Source: Pseudevernia furfuracea (lineage: Eukaryota; Ascomycota; Lecanoromycetes; Lecanorales; Parmeliaceae). From it: DNA of 57,772 bases. The notes beneath the pieces were generated by a model, which saw only the letters and a program-made list of their open reading frames with translations, was not told the origin of the DNA and searched no databases. Made by a program: the position numbers and the translations under genes. Where the stretch lies: NCBI GenBank assembly GCA_022315425.1, contig JAIUPT010000007.1:1-57772 (forward strand). Direction: 5' to 3'. Below, piece after piece: positions 10,408-21,900 of this stretch. Position 1 is the first letter of the stretch. Each line of letters starts with the position of its first letter.

Positions 10408-10572
10408 AATCTGAGGTGTGGCTTTCATACCAAACGCAAGTTATGTATGCAAATCGACGGAGGGGCGGTTCGGAGGCCCGATGAGGGCCAATGTTCCTGC
10501 CAATGTTCCCAATGTTCTCCAAAGCGCCCTCAATGTTCGTTTTGTTCCAAAACAGCTGGCTTGCGCATATAA
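10408..10572 (+). promoter_or_regulatory. Promoter module copy 1 with TATA box
   Basis: The block at 10408-10440 (CAATCTGAGGTGTGGCTTTC...) closely matches one at 11483-11512. A TATAA in the context gcgcatataagg lies at 10568-10572, about 160 bases on. The sequence downstream carries no clear gene, so this copy may be an orphan. Confidence 0.55.
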
Positions 10573-11482
10573 GGCGGTGAGTGACATGAGTTCAGCAACT
10601 TTGATCACTTCCGAGCAGCGTTGCTTGACCAGCCGAGAATCAAGAATCCAACACAAAGTTGCAACCCTTGCTCAACTGTCAAGCTTGAGGCATGGCATCG
10701 ATCTTTGCGCTGAAAAAAAATGAACAAAGAGATTTCGTCAAAGTGCCTCGCCCTGCGCAATCGAAGTTTTGTGAGATAGAAAACGCGCACTATGTGAAGG
10801 TGCTACACCATCGAACAATACTCTGTTATGGAAAATATTGAGCTATGCACCATGTTTTTGCAGTGACGAGAACTTTATGGCACCTACTTCTATCAAGACG
10901 CAGTACACCTTTTTGAGAGCCGCATTAGTATGACCACGACCCAGCGCCTTCCATGCAATCAGTTATAGTTGTTGCGCAAGGCGCGTGAACTTCAGAGCAT
11001 GCTTTGATGCCCAGCACGGCTCATGCTAGATACATTGTACTTCAAATTTACTTTCAAGGTTGAGATATATGTTACGTCATTTGACAATGCTGCACTGGCG
11101 GTGCTGCACCGAAGTCAACAACTCGCGTCCGATCGAGCAGTAAGCGCAGCTACAACGCTGCACTGCAGTATGTCGATACATTTGGTTTTGATTTCAATGA
11201 TGCGGTCAGGACGTTCAATGAGGGCGGACAAAGTGTCTCATGTTGCTTCGTTTCATGATTGACAGCCAAAAAGCTGTCTTGCATGCATGCTTGCGCCTTT
11301 CTGAAAGGTCTTAGGACTTGTTAACCTTTTCTTATGTAAAATGATAACTTTCCTGAGATTTTGAAAAGCTCCAAAAAGCTATGACGATCTGGAAAAAAAA
11401 TGCGGACCAATTTTTGAGAATTTCAGCTGTTATCATTTTCCCGTAAAAATTGCTAATTGGCACATTTCAGTCCTCAGCAATG

Positions 11483-11667
11483 CAATCTCAGGTGTGGTTT
11501 TCGTACCCAAAATGATCAAAAAGTGAAGTTGTTGTGTTAGCTGATCTTAAACCGTCAAAAGTGCCTCCCAATGACGTTTCATGTTGTTGTTAGTCACAAC
11601 AGCTTCCGGCAGCCTCCCAGGCATTTGAATTGAACGAACGGCCACGACAGCTTGCATGCACATATAA
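11483..11667 (+). promoter_or_regulatory. Promoter module copy 2 with TATA box, upstream of a Crypton-like gene
   Basis: The block at 11483-11512 (CAATCTCAGGTGTGGTTTTC...) is homologous to that at 10408, and a TATAA in cacatataagg lies at 11663-11667. Transcription would start near 11695, just before the open frame at 11707 that carries a recombinase core-binding domain. Confidence 0.6.
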
Positions 11668-11706
11668 GGCTGCCTGTTTGAATTACAGCATAGCGGTCAT
11701 CCCTAA

Positions 11707-12421
11707 CAGCACGACCTCAACGCTGACTGCCTCAAGCGCAAGCGTCCTGCAGCCTACAGCGATCGCGCATCCATAGACGAGTCTGCTTCGAACAGTTGCA
11801 CCGGGACTAAGAGGTTGATAGCCTTTGACAGTCGGTACAGAGGTCGGCATGCCGAAGAGCAAGCTTCAGAATGTCAGCTTAATGAGCGTAAGCTCCATGC
11901 AAAACGCGTTGATGAGACTTACAGTGACCTTGAAGAAAACAACAGAAAGACTTTTGATAGCTTCTGCCGGCGCTGGGTCAATTTCTGCAGAGAGCAAGGG
12001 CATGACATGCTAGAGACCACTGCTGAGACAGGCGAGGAGTTTCTTCAGGCTCAGAGATTGGAAGGCCTGCGACTTGGGCACAAGAAAATTGGCAAGACTT
12101 TCGAGATACAGTTAAACCAGTTCAGGAAGTTCTGCACAATCCGGGGTTATCCAGAGTTCAGCAAGGATGAGGGGATATAAAACGCAGCACGTGGTGACCA
12201 AGGCCAGCAAAGATAGTGCTCGCGCTGCCAGGTCTCGTCCAGTAGACGAAAACAAACAGCAGATGGACAGGAGTATCATCACCTCTGCAGATCTGCAGGA
12301 GCTGCTGAGAGTTTGCGCTGAGATGCCGGATCATTTAGCAGCCACTCGAGCCACTGCCTCTGATCAAAGTCAACCTGCTGACAGGCGAGTCGACCAGGCT
12401 GCGTTCGTAGCTTGGTCTTGA
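11707..12421 (+). pseudogene. N-terminus of a second Crypton-like tyrosine recombinase
   Basis: Open frame from 11707 to the TAA at 12178-12180, then a second frame from about 12167 to 12421. It starts with a basic stretch (CLKRKRPAAYSD, a possible nuclear localisation signal). It continues with a helical core-binding domain: RKTFDSFCRRWVNFCREQG, EEFLQAQRLEGLRLGHKKIG, QLNQFRKFC. After the frame switch it reads TQHVVTKASKDSARAARSRP and ITSADLQELLRVC, as in Crypton recombinases before the catalytic domain. There is no in-frame ATG between the likely transcription start and the domain. The catalytic Arg/His/Tyr part is miss­ing. CpG is normal, so it differs in history from the copy at 1.5-4.6 kb. 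Confidence 0.65.
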
Positions 12422-13605
12422 GACGCTCTTTGCGTGCGCTCCGCTGTGAGTGAAGTTCACCTTGCTGCACAACGCAAGTTTGAACCGCATGACGTCATAC
12501 AGCCGCAGAGTGCCCTGAGTTTGCACTGCCCTCGGCCCTAAGCCCTGCTTTGCTTTGCTTTGTGCTGCACTATGATGCATTGTGCACGCAACAAATACCG
12601 TCCTGAGTAGAGTCTGGAAAAATTCCATGTATGTGCAGGCTTTCGTAACTTCGGCATCATCCACATGACATGGCCGAATCTGTTGTACAAAGAGGGCGAC
12701 CAGCACATTGTGCCTTGTGACAGAGCATCATTCTAAAGTTCCAGATTGAAAGTCAGAAGCTTGTAAGCAGAATGCTTTACAAGGTTGCGACTTGCGCCAG
12801 TCTGTTTCAACAGAGATTTTTGAGGGAAGACACTGTCAGCATGAACCACGAAGTTCAACAGGACTGTTGTGACACACAGTCTACCAAGTAAGCAGAAGCC
12901 AGCCAAGTGGTGTATGCCTCAACTCTTATCCTTGGACACGCTCCTCATAGTGACCGAAGAGCTAAACACATCAACCTCAAAACCGAGATGTTAGTGAAAA
13001 TATAACAGTTGTGTACTTGTTGTCAGGGCACACCCATCTATTTCTTCGCAGATGTGTAATGCAGCAATAATGTCAACATTGCGTTGACAAACAGTGAGAC
13101 AAATGCTACCCATTGCGCGCCCACAACAGCCTGAGCTCGCCGCCTCAATGTGTCTGCCAAGCACAAATGCCTTAGTCTCGATGACCATGGGCAACTTGAA
13201 ATCTCAAATGTTTTGCAAAGGCACTGCAATTGGAAATTGTTCCTTGCACCATGGCACTGCAGTTTGCGAGTGTTCCTTGCAATATGCCATCAGCGGAGTG
13301 CAGCCCTGCACAAGTGCCAAGCAGGCTGATTTCAGCACTTGCCTATAGCTTTAGAGGACAAGATGTTGGCTGGCTAGCCAGTTGCATAATACACCTAACA
13401 AGGCAAGCACAGGTCTGAAACTGTGGCAATGTGAATGCTCACCTTGGAAAGGAGACAGTCGGATGACTGTATCGTATACAAACAACTCTTGTGACAGACC
13501 ATTGCCATCATCCTCTGGCAAAATTGCTCCCTCTTGTGCGCCAACAACCTAATAGAGTCATTGCAATTTCTCAGACTCGTCAGCATTTGCATCAAGTGTC
13601 AGCTG
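12422..13605. other. Unassigned spacer
   Basis: No gene can be supported. A short plus-strand frame after a TGCAG acceptor at about 12640 reads FRNFGIIHMTWPNLLYKEGD to a stop near 12735. It might be a further exon of the Crypton-like fragment. The rest has no convincing coding signal. Confidence 0.3.
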
Positions 13606-15680
13606 CTAAGATGAAAGGGGTTGGTCAGTCGGAAGCCTATGGCCTACCTCAACTCTGGCTGGCATTGTTCCAGGGACCAAAGCATTGATGTTAAGTAGTA
13701 GTAGTCGTCCTGCAGGTTTGCCATTCTTCTGCAAGTCCAGTTCATTGCCCCTTCTGAAAAGACTAAGCAACCTCTTTTGCCCTGTCTCAACATCGCCGCT
13801 TTGCAAAACTGCAATCTTGCCATCAAGCTGAACCTTGTCTACAGCACACCAAATGTGTCTGTTGTTGATTCATGCAGTCCTGACACAACTCAAGAGCATG
13901 GAAACAAGGGGATTTGTGTCAAGCTGTCACAAAAGAAGAATGCCTGATGAAGAGGAGCCTTGCAGCAAAATCTTTTCTTGCTCTCGCAGGACAAGCTTCT
14001 CTTTCCGCAAATCCTCCAGCTGCGTGTACAGAAATTTTGCCTCTGGTATGCTATGAGTAGCAGCAAGGGACTTATCAGTCCTCTGCAACTCTGCCGTGAT
14101 ATTGGCTATCTCCCTCCGAACTTTTCCCAGCTCATTGAGACTCGTCATCCTGACGCAAATGTCGACTTGCCGCTCGCTGCACCTGAGGGTGAAAGCAAAG
14201 GAGATCAAGGACAGATAATGACAACTCGCGAAGAGGAGACTACGGCATCCTTGCAAGTGAGACGTCAGACCTGATGGGTGGACTTGTTTCTCACGTTGCC
14301 TCCAGCATGTGACAAACATTATGAGCAGGCATTCTTCGAAGAGGCAGTTCACGAGTCTGGCGTCAACGGAATTTCGTCCTTTTGTTTAACAAGTGCCTAG
14401 CGTCAGTGAACAAATGTACCGTGAACAAGCCCTCGAAAGCGCCAACAATGCACAGATGCTAAGCCACTTTGCAGCAGCAGTTGACGCCTGGCTCGCAATG
14501 TTGCCTTGTAGCTGGAGCTGCTCTCGAGAAGATTCACGGTGCCTCCGTGCAGAGCCACCGCTCCGCCAAGCTACCCAGAGGGCGGTCACGTGTCGGTAGA
14601 ATTCGGGTCAAAGCGGCTGTAATTTGGTCAAAGCGGCTGTGCAGGAATTCCCTTTTCCAGACTATCATGTGCTGACGTTGTTGTGATACCGTGATTGATT
14701 GCATGCTCACAAGTGAGTACTTGAGCTTGAATCATCACTTGGTGTTGTCCAGCTGAGTATTGTCTATGTAAGGTAACTGTCGAATGTACATGTGCATGTA
14801 TACGCCCTACCGACGTGAAGCAAAACCTGAATGTGTGCGTTGCTGAGCCTCTCGTATCTTGTGACCTTTAAGCCTTGAGATTTTGTGAGTTTGTCAAGCT
14901 AGCTTGGCCAAGCTAGTGGTTCATACCATGATGTTCTGAATTTGATCATCAACATCTTCTTTGACTACCCAAAAAGGCAACAAGCGATTGATGTCAGAAG
15001 GCTCTTGCGTCAACTGGAGCGCTGATCTGAGAAGCTTCAACATCCCCAAATTTGCGTCTGCTACAATATCGTCCCACTCCTTGTCATGCTCATCATCCTC
15101 TTCACATATGCTAAACTGATACATGCAAGCTGCCATCCTCAACACTGGATTCTGCTCTTCGTTGAGAGCAAGCCTTCTAAAGCTACTGACACTTTGCATA
15201 GACGAACATCTGAAGGATAAGGCGGCGGCTTGTACGGCAAAGGATTTTTGCCAGCTGCAAATGGGCATGGCTGCCATACTTCTTCACCGAGATCCTGAGG
15301 GTTGGCAACAGATTGCTGCAGCAACTGAAGCTCAAGCTCCTCCATGGGCACACACAAAGAGTGTCTGAGCCTATGCTTTCCTCCCCAGACCTTGTTATGA
15401 ACAAAGGCTGTTTTGTCAGGAGCAGGGGCATCAGCCTTGTATACAAGGCATGTCAGCGGCCTGCCTCCCTGTGCTGAGGTCATGTGCTGCTATCAAAGTG
15501 TTCTCTGACGCATCCCATTCCAAGCAGAGAAACACCTCCAGCCTTTTTGATTCCATTGTTGTTGTTGATTCAAGTTGCTGGATGCCCATACTTGATAGCA
15601 AAAAGCTTGCCATTTCGCTCCTTCACGACCACAATGACTGGGTCTGACTTCCAGGCCTCGACATCGTCAGCTGTCTGAAA
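13606..15680 (-). pseudogene. Broken gene of unrecognised family with coiled coil
   Basis: Read on the minus strand, consecutive pieces lie in changing frames. At 15680-15590: TADDVEAWKSDPVIVVVKER then NGKLFAIKYG. At 15483-15139: RPLTCLVYKADAPAPDKTAF ... PMEELELQLLQQSVANPQDL ... YKPPPYPSD. At 15277-14921: NLGMLKLLRSALQLTQEPSD ... RLLPFWVVKEDVDD. At 14148-13927, after an ATG, a coiled coil with FLYTQLEDLRKEKLVLREQE. At 13840-13606: VETGQKRLLSLFRRGNELDL. The protein-like composition and common order suggest one gene, or two adjacent ones, with several frameshifts. The first part recalls large lineage-specific algal families, but I cannot name it. Confidence 0.45.
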
Positions 15681-16488
15681 CAGAAGACGGAAAGTAATTA
15701 ACGTCAGCGCACAGCCTGTGCAGTGCGATAGGCGCCTTGATGTTTGGCTGAAACTTATTCATTTCTGATGTGACCGTGTTCAACGTATTGGAATTGCCAC
15801 AGCAGGGATTTCTGTCACAGCACACGCGAGCCAGGTGACGCCGAGATCAGAAAGAGCTGAGATCTCCTGCCTATTGAGCGCAAACAAAATCGAGTGGGGT
15901 GAGAAAAGGCATGTAAAGGCAGATGTCTCGCGAGACGCAGTCCGAAGCATGCGGAGCGCGTGTGTGAAATGTGCGAATGTCAGGGCTAGAATCCCTCAGA
16001 GGGAAACCATCGACGGGCCCTCTGAACCGTCACGCACCTGACCGCACTACGTCTTAACCACAGGAGACTCTGCTGAGCCTGACTTGTCTGAAGCAGGGCT
16101 CGCACATGGTAAGAATCGAGACGTCATCTGCATTACAACGGACAGAACCCAGGTGTCAACTTAACCTGCCTGAGTTGTGTACTTATGTGACTTCAGCTTG
16201 GGGGTAATGTGCACCGCACAATCTGCAAATGGAATTGTTCAGTTTGCTTCAGTTCAAGCGGGGGCAGGTGCTCCGGCTGGCATGATTTATGGAAGGTGCT
16301 GATCCACAGTAGGCGTGCCAAGCTGGATCACGCACACTGAGGTAAAAGTTGTTCACTGATATGACCCGCTCTGCGCATGCCGGATTCTGAAGTCATCATG
16401 TTAGCATTCATGCCTGCAGGTGCTGCTCACCCGTGCAGTTGCACCAGACAAGCTCCCCTGCGGCAATAAATTGACTGCAGATTCAAGC
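15681..16488. other. Upstream region of the LRR gene
   Basis: No supported gene. A possible splice acceptor (cctgcag) ends at 16419, and the LRR frame is open back to it, so a short upstream exon cannot be excluded. Confidence 0.35.
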
Positions 16489-18042
16489 ATGACTCTTGCA
16501 GATGTACTATACTCTGCACCTGGACTGCTTGACTTGCTGGTGCCAGGCTCTCTCACAGTGCTGCTAAACACCTGCAGACAAGTCCGTGAGACCCTTCACG
16601 AGACCATCACTATCATCCGTCTTCCCTCCTCTTCCACTGATCAGCTCTCCAACTGTCGGTTGCTTGCTCACGGTCATTGGCCCAACCTGCAGCACCTGTG
16701 CCTCACGCACCTCCACCTAGACACAGCATCTGTCGCAGAGCTAGCAGCAGCAGATTGGCCAAAGCTGCAGTGCTTGAACATGAGCGGCAGCACTCTGGAA
16801 GCTGCAGCACTCTTACCCCTGATCAGCAACAACTGGCTGCAAATGCGAAGCTTGGACATGTCAAGGTGTTCTGTCTGCTCTGCTATGCTTGCAGTCTTTG
16901 CCTCCTGCAACTGGAAGCGTCTGCAGCACATCAATCTGGCAGACACACAGCTTGATGCAGATGCTGTGGCACTTCTGGTCAAGGCAGAATGGCCAGCGCT
17001 GCTCAGCCTGAATATCAGCCACAATCCACTGCGGCCACCCTTCACTGCTGATCTAGCCAATGCACGTTGGCCTTTGCTGACAGCTCTACATCTCAGCATG
17101 CCTCCAGGATTTAGGCTAGACACTTCAGCTGTGGCCGACCTGCTCAAAGCTGAGTGGCCTCAGCTTAAGTGCTTGCGCTTGAGCTCAGCACTGGAGCCAT
17201 CAACCACACTGTCCCTTGCTTCTGGCAACTGGCGTCAGCTCAAGGCATTGCACCTGTGTAACAACAGATTGGGTGCAAGCGCCATGGCTCATCTGGGCAA
17301 CGCCTTGTGGCCATTGCTAGAGCGACTCACCCTCAGCGCCAACCACCTGGATGCTGAAGCAGTCGGCCATCTGGCCAAGTCCAACTTTCAGTGCCTGACA
17401 GATCTGGACCTCAGCAGCAACAACCTGGGCGCAGATGCCATGCAAGAGCTTGCAAATGGCAGCTTGTCTCGTCAGCTGAAGATCCTCCAGTTGAGCTGCA
17501 ATGACCTGAATGCCACTGCCATAGCGCATTTTGTCAGTGCTGACTGGTCTGGGCTCCAGAACTTGCACCTTGTGGGAAGCCATCTGGGTGCATCAGCAGT
17601 TGAGCAGTTGGTCAGAGGCAACTTTGAGTCTCTGCTGTGCCTTGATTTGTCAATGAACAGGCTTGACACGCCAGCGTTGGAGCAGCTCATCAGAAACAGC
17701 TGGCCTAAGCTGCAGACCCTCAACCTGGCTTGCAGTCACATGAATGTTGACGGTATCTCACAGCTAGTCAAGGGGAAATGGGCATTGCTACAAAGCCTGG
17801 TGTTGGCAGGTAACAATCTTGACAGTCTAGCTCTCCAGCAGCTAGTCAAGGGTGCTTGGCCTCAGCTGCAAAGGCTGGACCTGGGTTACAACTGTATCAG
17901 TATAGCAGACATTGCCTGTTTAGGCAATGACAAGGAGCCTCGTGTGTGTCTTGGGGAGAACTGCTTTGATCCACCGGCGGGCCTGTTTGGGCGGCGTTGG
18001 TCATGCCTCCAGGCTGTGACCCTTGGCAACTGCCAGTCATAG
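16489..18042 (+). CDS. Leucine-rich repeat protein, 517 residues
   Basis: Single-exon frame; the first in-frame ATG is at 16489 and the stop is TAG at 18040-18042. After an N-terminal helical part (YSAPGLLDLLVPGSLTVLLN, weakly F-box-like), the protein is made of about 14 repeats of 24-30 residues. Their pattern is W-P-x-L-x-x-L-x-L-S-x-N-x-L-x-x-x-A-v-x-x-L, for example WPKLQCLNMSGSTL, LTDLDLSSNNLGADAM and WPQLQRLDLGYNCIS. The conserved Trp-Pro before each beta strand is striking. There is no signal peptide or transmembrane segment, so it is probably cytosolic or nuclear and a protein-binding scaffold, perhaps an SCF-type adaptor if the N-terminus is an F-box. It is convergent with NDUFAF5. 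Confidence 0.85.
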   Translation: MTLADVLYSAPGLLDLLVPGSLTVLLNTCRQVRETLHETITIIRLPSSSTDQLSNCRLLAHGHWPNLQHLCLTHLHLDTASVAELAAADWPKLQCLNMSGSTLEAAALLPLISNNWLQMRSLDMSRCSVCSAMLAVFASCNWKRLQHINLADTQLDADAVALLVKAEWPALLSLNISHNPLRPPFTADLANARWPLLTALHLSMPPGFRLDTSAVADLLKAEWPQLKCLRLSSALEPSTTLSLASGNWRQLKALHLCNNRLGASAMAHLGNALWPLLERLTLSANHLDAEAVGHLAKSNFQCLTDLDLSSNNLGADAMQELANGSLSRQLKILQLSCNDLNATAIAHFVSADWSGLQNLHLVGSHLGASAVEQLVRGNFESLLCLDLSMNRLDTPALEQLIRNSWPKLQTLNLACSHMNVDGISQLVKGKWALLQSLVLAGNNLDSLALQQLVKGAWPQLQRLDLGYNCISIADIACLGNDKEPRVCLGENCFDPPAGLFGRRWSCLQAVTLGNCQS

Positions 18043-18162
18043 TAACCAGTGCCAAGTATTTTCTATGTGTATATTATGCTTTTGTACATGACTTTTGACC
18101 CTCAGTTGTAGCTACGTAGTATACTGCCACATTGGCTTCTCTGTGTGTGTGCGTTGAACTTG

Positions 18163-18167
18163 TGTAA
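18163..18167 (+). terminator. TGTAA polyadenylation signal of the LRR gene
   Basis: TGTAA lies about 120 bases after the LRR stop. TGTAA is the common green-algal polyadenylation signal; AATAAA-like words also occur at about 18275 and 18505. Confidence 0.45.
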
Positions 18168-18740
18168 CTTCTGTCTCTGGATCAGCAGTCTGTTGGGCTT
18201 GTTTGGCTTGAAGAAGCCTTGATGACTTTGTTACATGTGTGCCGTGTCGTATTATATCTGTCTGAAGCCATAGTGAATAAAACACTGTGCATAAGTTGTA
18301 CATCATGATCAGACCTGTGTGATGCTGTCTGATCAATGTGCAACACCTTTCTGTTCACACCTCAGCAATAACACTCATTTACCTGTAGTTGCCTGACTCA
18401 TATTCACCATTAGTTAATTTACCGGTAACACTCAGAAGTGTTTGCTCTTTGTTTAGGACTCAGCATGCGTGCCATTTGAAACTCCTTAGCTCTTGCTGTA
18501 GCGAATAAATGCTTGGCAGATCTGATCTGCTTCAGACTAAAGTTGTGTTCTGATGACACAATGTTCCATGACAGCAGTAGATTTGTCATATATGTGCGCT
18601 TGTTGAAGCAATAAGTTTATTTTCAGTTTTGTGTCAATGTCACAAACGAAGCACCTGGTGCACCCATCATACAACCATGATGACAGATATACACTGTGTC
18701 ATGTCCATCTGGCCAGACACTGTACATGGACATGAGAGCT

Positions 18741-18745
18741 TTACA
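18741..18745 (-). terminator. TGTAA polyadenylation signal of NDUFAF5
   Basis: On the minus strand TGTAA lies about 167 bases after the NDUFAF5 stop codon (18914-18912), at a sensible 3' UTR distance for a green alga. Confidence 0.45.
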
Positions 18746-18911
18746 CCATAAACCTTGCAGCAGCCTTGTATGTCATTCTCTATATTGCACATCGAAAGTG
18801 ATATCTGCTGAACAGCTGACAGACTTGAATGCACAGACCAGACTGCCTTTGAAGCATGAAAGTTTATGTCAGCAAAATAAGGAGCAGTGCCCCAGCAAAA
18901 TTTTGCAGGCT

Positions 18912-21900
18912 TCAAGCTTTACTTTGATTTTCTGCCATGTCTGACTGCTCCTTCAAGGCATCTTGCAGATCCTCAAAGGACACTGTTGCCGACCCCCTGC
19001 GGGCAGGTTGCTGCTGTGATGCATGTGGGGCCCAGCCTGTCATATACAACACCTGCAGATCACTTAGGTTGTAAGAATTATGCAATCACTTTTACACACA
19101 AGCTGACCTTGGTGGACTCATAGAGTAGAATTCGGACAGCAGGAGGTGGGAACCATGCAGAGCACAGCAGCTTTCCTGGCACATCTGCGTTTCGCAGCTT
19201 TCCTGGCACATTTGCATCGTGAAGCAGTCACTGATCTTCACTGGCAGTCACATTGCATATGTTCACCCCCAAACCACGGCTGTAGATGCAGCACAAAATC
19301 ATGTGCTATGCATGCTTAGGGCTAATTATGCAGCATCACTTCATGCTTCAATAAAGTAAAGCTGCATTCGCAACGTTTCTAAATACTGATGAGCACACAC
19401 TCACAACATTTAGAGTTACGTGCCTGGAAGGTGGCAGGAAGGGTGCTGGAGTCTTGATCTTCAAAGCGCTCCTTGTAAATAGCTGCAGCGCGCTGGGCTG
19501 TGGCTTTGCGCATCAGAGGCTGCTTGGTCCTGACAGCATTGCTTTCCCCAAGAGCCCTGCATAAAGGGATGATTGGTGGTGAGCTGCTGCTGGACAGTCT
19601 TGTGTTGAAGATAAACGGTTTTTTACCAAGCCTTGTTGCTGTAGGTAGCTATGCAAATATGAGGTACCACGTATCACCAAATGACGGTGTAGGTAGCTGG
19701 AACAATGTGAGCTTTGCATGCAACACCAAAGCAACATTGATTGAAGGTAACTGCAACAGCAAACATTGCCAAAGCAACACTTTGGATAGCCAGTATAACA
19801 TGAGGCACTAGCCAGCATAACATGAGGCACTAGCCAGCATAACATGAGGCACTAGGCATTAACCAAAGCAACAAGCAATTGCACTTACCTGTTGCTTGAG
19901 GATCCTCTAATTGAAAGTCAGCATTTGGCATAAGGAGAAAATAGCACTGACAAAAGTTACTCAGAGGTGCCTCCCAATTGCGGTCTGCACTGTGAATAGA
20001 GTTTTGCGCTAGGCTTCAGGGGTTAGGCAGTGTTGCGTGCTAACCTGAGGTGGTTGACAACGCCCTGGAAGTCCTTGTAGTGGATAGTGATATCGTCCAC
20101 ATCCACTGCAGGGATGTTGAAGCCGCCAACTGTCAGCAGGCTTCCACAGTCACGCACCTGCAAACAAAGACAGCCAAGGATTAGACAGCTGGACTATAAT
20201 GATAATGATAACAAATATATTAGATATAATGGTAGTAGTAATAATAACAGCAGTAGCAGCAGCAGTAATAATAATAATAGTGATTCTACTACTACTAAAA
20301 TTAAAACTGACAACAACAGTTAAAAAAACGCTTTCCAGCTCAAGATAAGTTAGGTACGTGCAGGACAGCTGCTGACCATATCAACATGCATTGATAGAGG
20401 GTGTATACAGCAGTCCTAGGCCAATAGGCATGCACTGCACAACAAGGCACAGGGAGGCACACAACAAACAGCTGTGCAGCATATATCCTCACGACAACAA
20501 GAGATGAGATCACTGTGCAATTTCCGACTACATTCACGGTCAGCCAAAATCTGGTGTTGAGGCTCCCATCTGAAAACATTGTAGAGCCAGCGGATACTGC
20601 ATGAGGGTATAGTAATGTTTGCATGCATGGCTGTCTACCTGCGCCAAAGGTGACACACGCTGAGACACGCCGCCCTGCAACTCCTCTTCTGCCAAGTTGC
20701 AGGAGACCCTGAGCTCATGCAGGGTGTCTCCACCAAACATGGCTGCCAGGAACAGCCCATCTGGTTTCAGAGCTCTGCGGCACTGCTGTAGCATACCCTG
20801 CACCAAAGAACTGAACATGTGACAGGAGATTCATTTTGTGACAGCAATGGGCATGTGATGGCAATCCCACCAATTGCATACACAACAACCAACCGCTTGA
20901 CATGTGCCTGCTTGGCTGTCAGGGTGTGTAAGGGTTGTCGACATTTTGGCACAGGGATTAGAAGGAGTTGTGGGGTCACTAGTAGCACCTCACTTGACTC
21001 TTGTGAGTGAAGCGTTGTTCAGCGTCCCCTGGTTGTTGCTTTGCCTCCATGTTTACAATCAGCTAGCAAAGACTCATGCAGCCGACTAAGATACACGGAG
21101 GCCTGTGACCTGTTGAGCTGATCTGTGGTGATCATCAAGCTGCATAAACATGAATGCATTGGCAGACAAGCAATGACAGATGCAGCTTCTGGATGAAGCA
21201 AGGTGTATGCAAGTCCTGCTGCTACCCTGCATCGGGTTTCTTGCTCGCCAGAGTGCAAGGTGCGGGTATGTTAGCTGGCAAGCACCATTGCGAGACAAGA
21301 AAGAAGTATTGAGTGCACGAGTGAGGCTCACCGGGAGATCATTGACCCAATGACAGCTCAGACAGCTCACAATCACTGCAAATCAAGAACAAACTTTGGC
21401 ATGAACGCAACATAAAGCTGGCCAGAAAAGCAAGTGAACAACATTTGTGAGACAGGGGGTGAACAATGATTGTGAGACTGCTGACATGAAATGAGCATGG
21501 GCAAGACTTGTCAACACACCTTGCATGCATATCAAGCAAAAGAATATGTGACCGTGTTGACAAGAAAAGGTGTCAGATTGAGACCTGGAGCAAACAATCT
21601 CCTCTGGTAGCTGAAGAGCAGATATGCTGCATGATGACTCGCAGCAGGGTAACAGACAAGAGTGAAACTCACAGTCTATGCTGCCTGCCTTGAAAGGCAG
21701 AAACTCCTCATCGCCTTCAATGTAGTGCACCTCAGGTTTGTTCTGGGCGCTGCGTTGGGCTGAAGCCTCTTGTCACATGCAGGCACAGACACCCTCACAC
21801 ATGCACCCCATGAGTGGTCCAATCATTCTCTCCGGTTGTATACATGAGGTGAGAGATGAAGGTGAGGCACTTGAGTAATGCACTGTTGGTCACGGTCTTG

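Noticed and set aside
16420..16488. LRR gene start at the non-ATG codon 16420
   Set aside because: The frame is open upstream but begins next to a splice-acceptor-like CAG. The ATG at 16489 is the first in frame.
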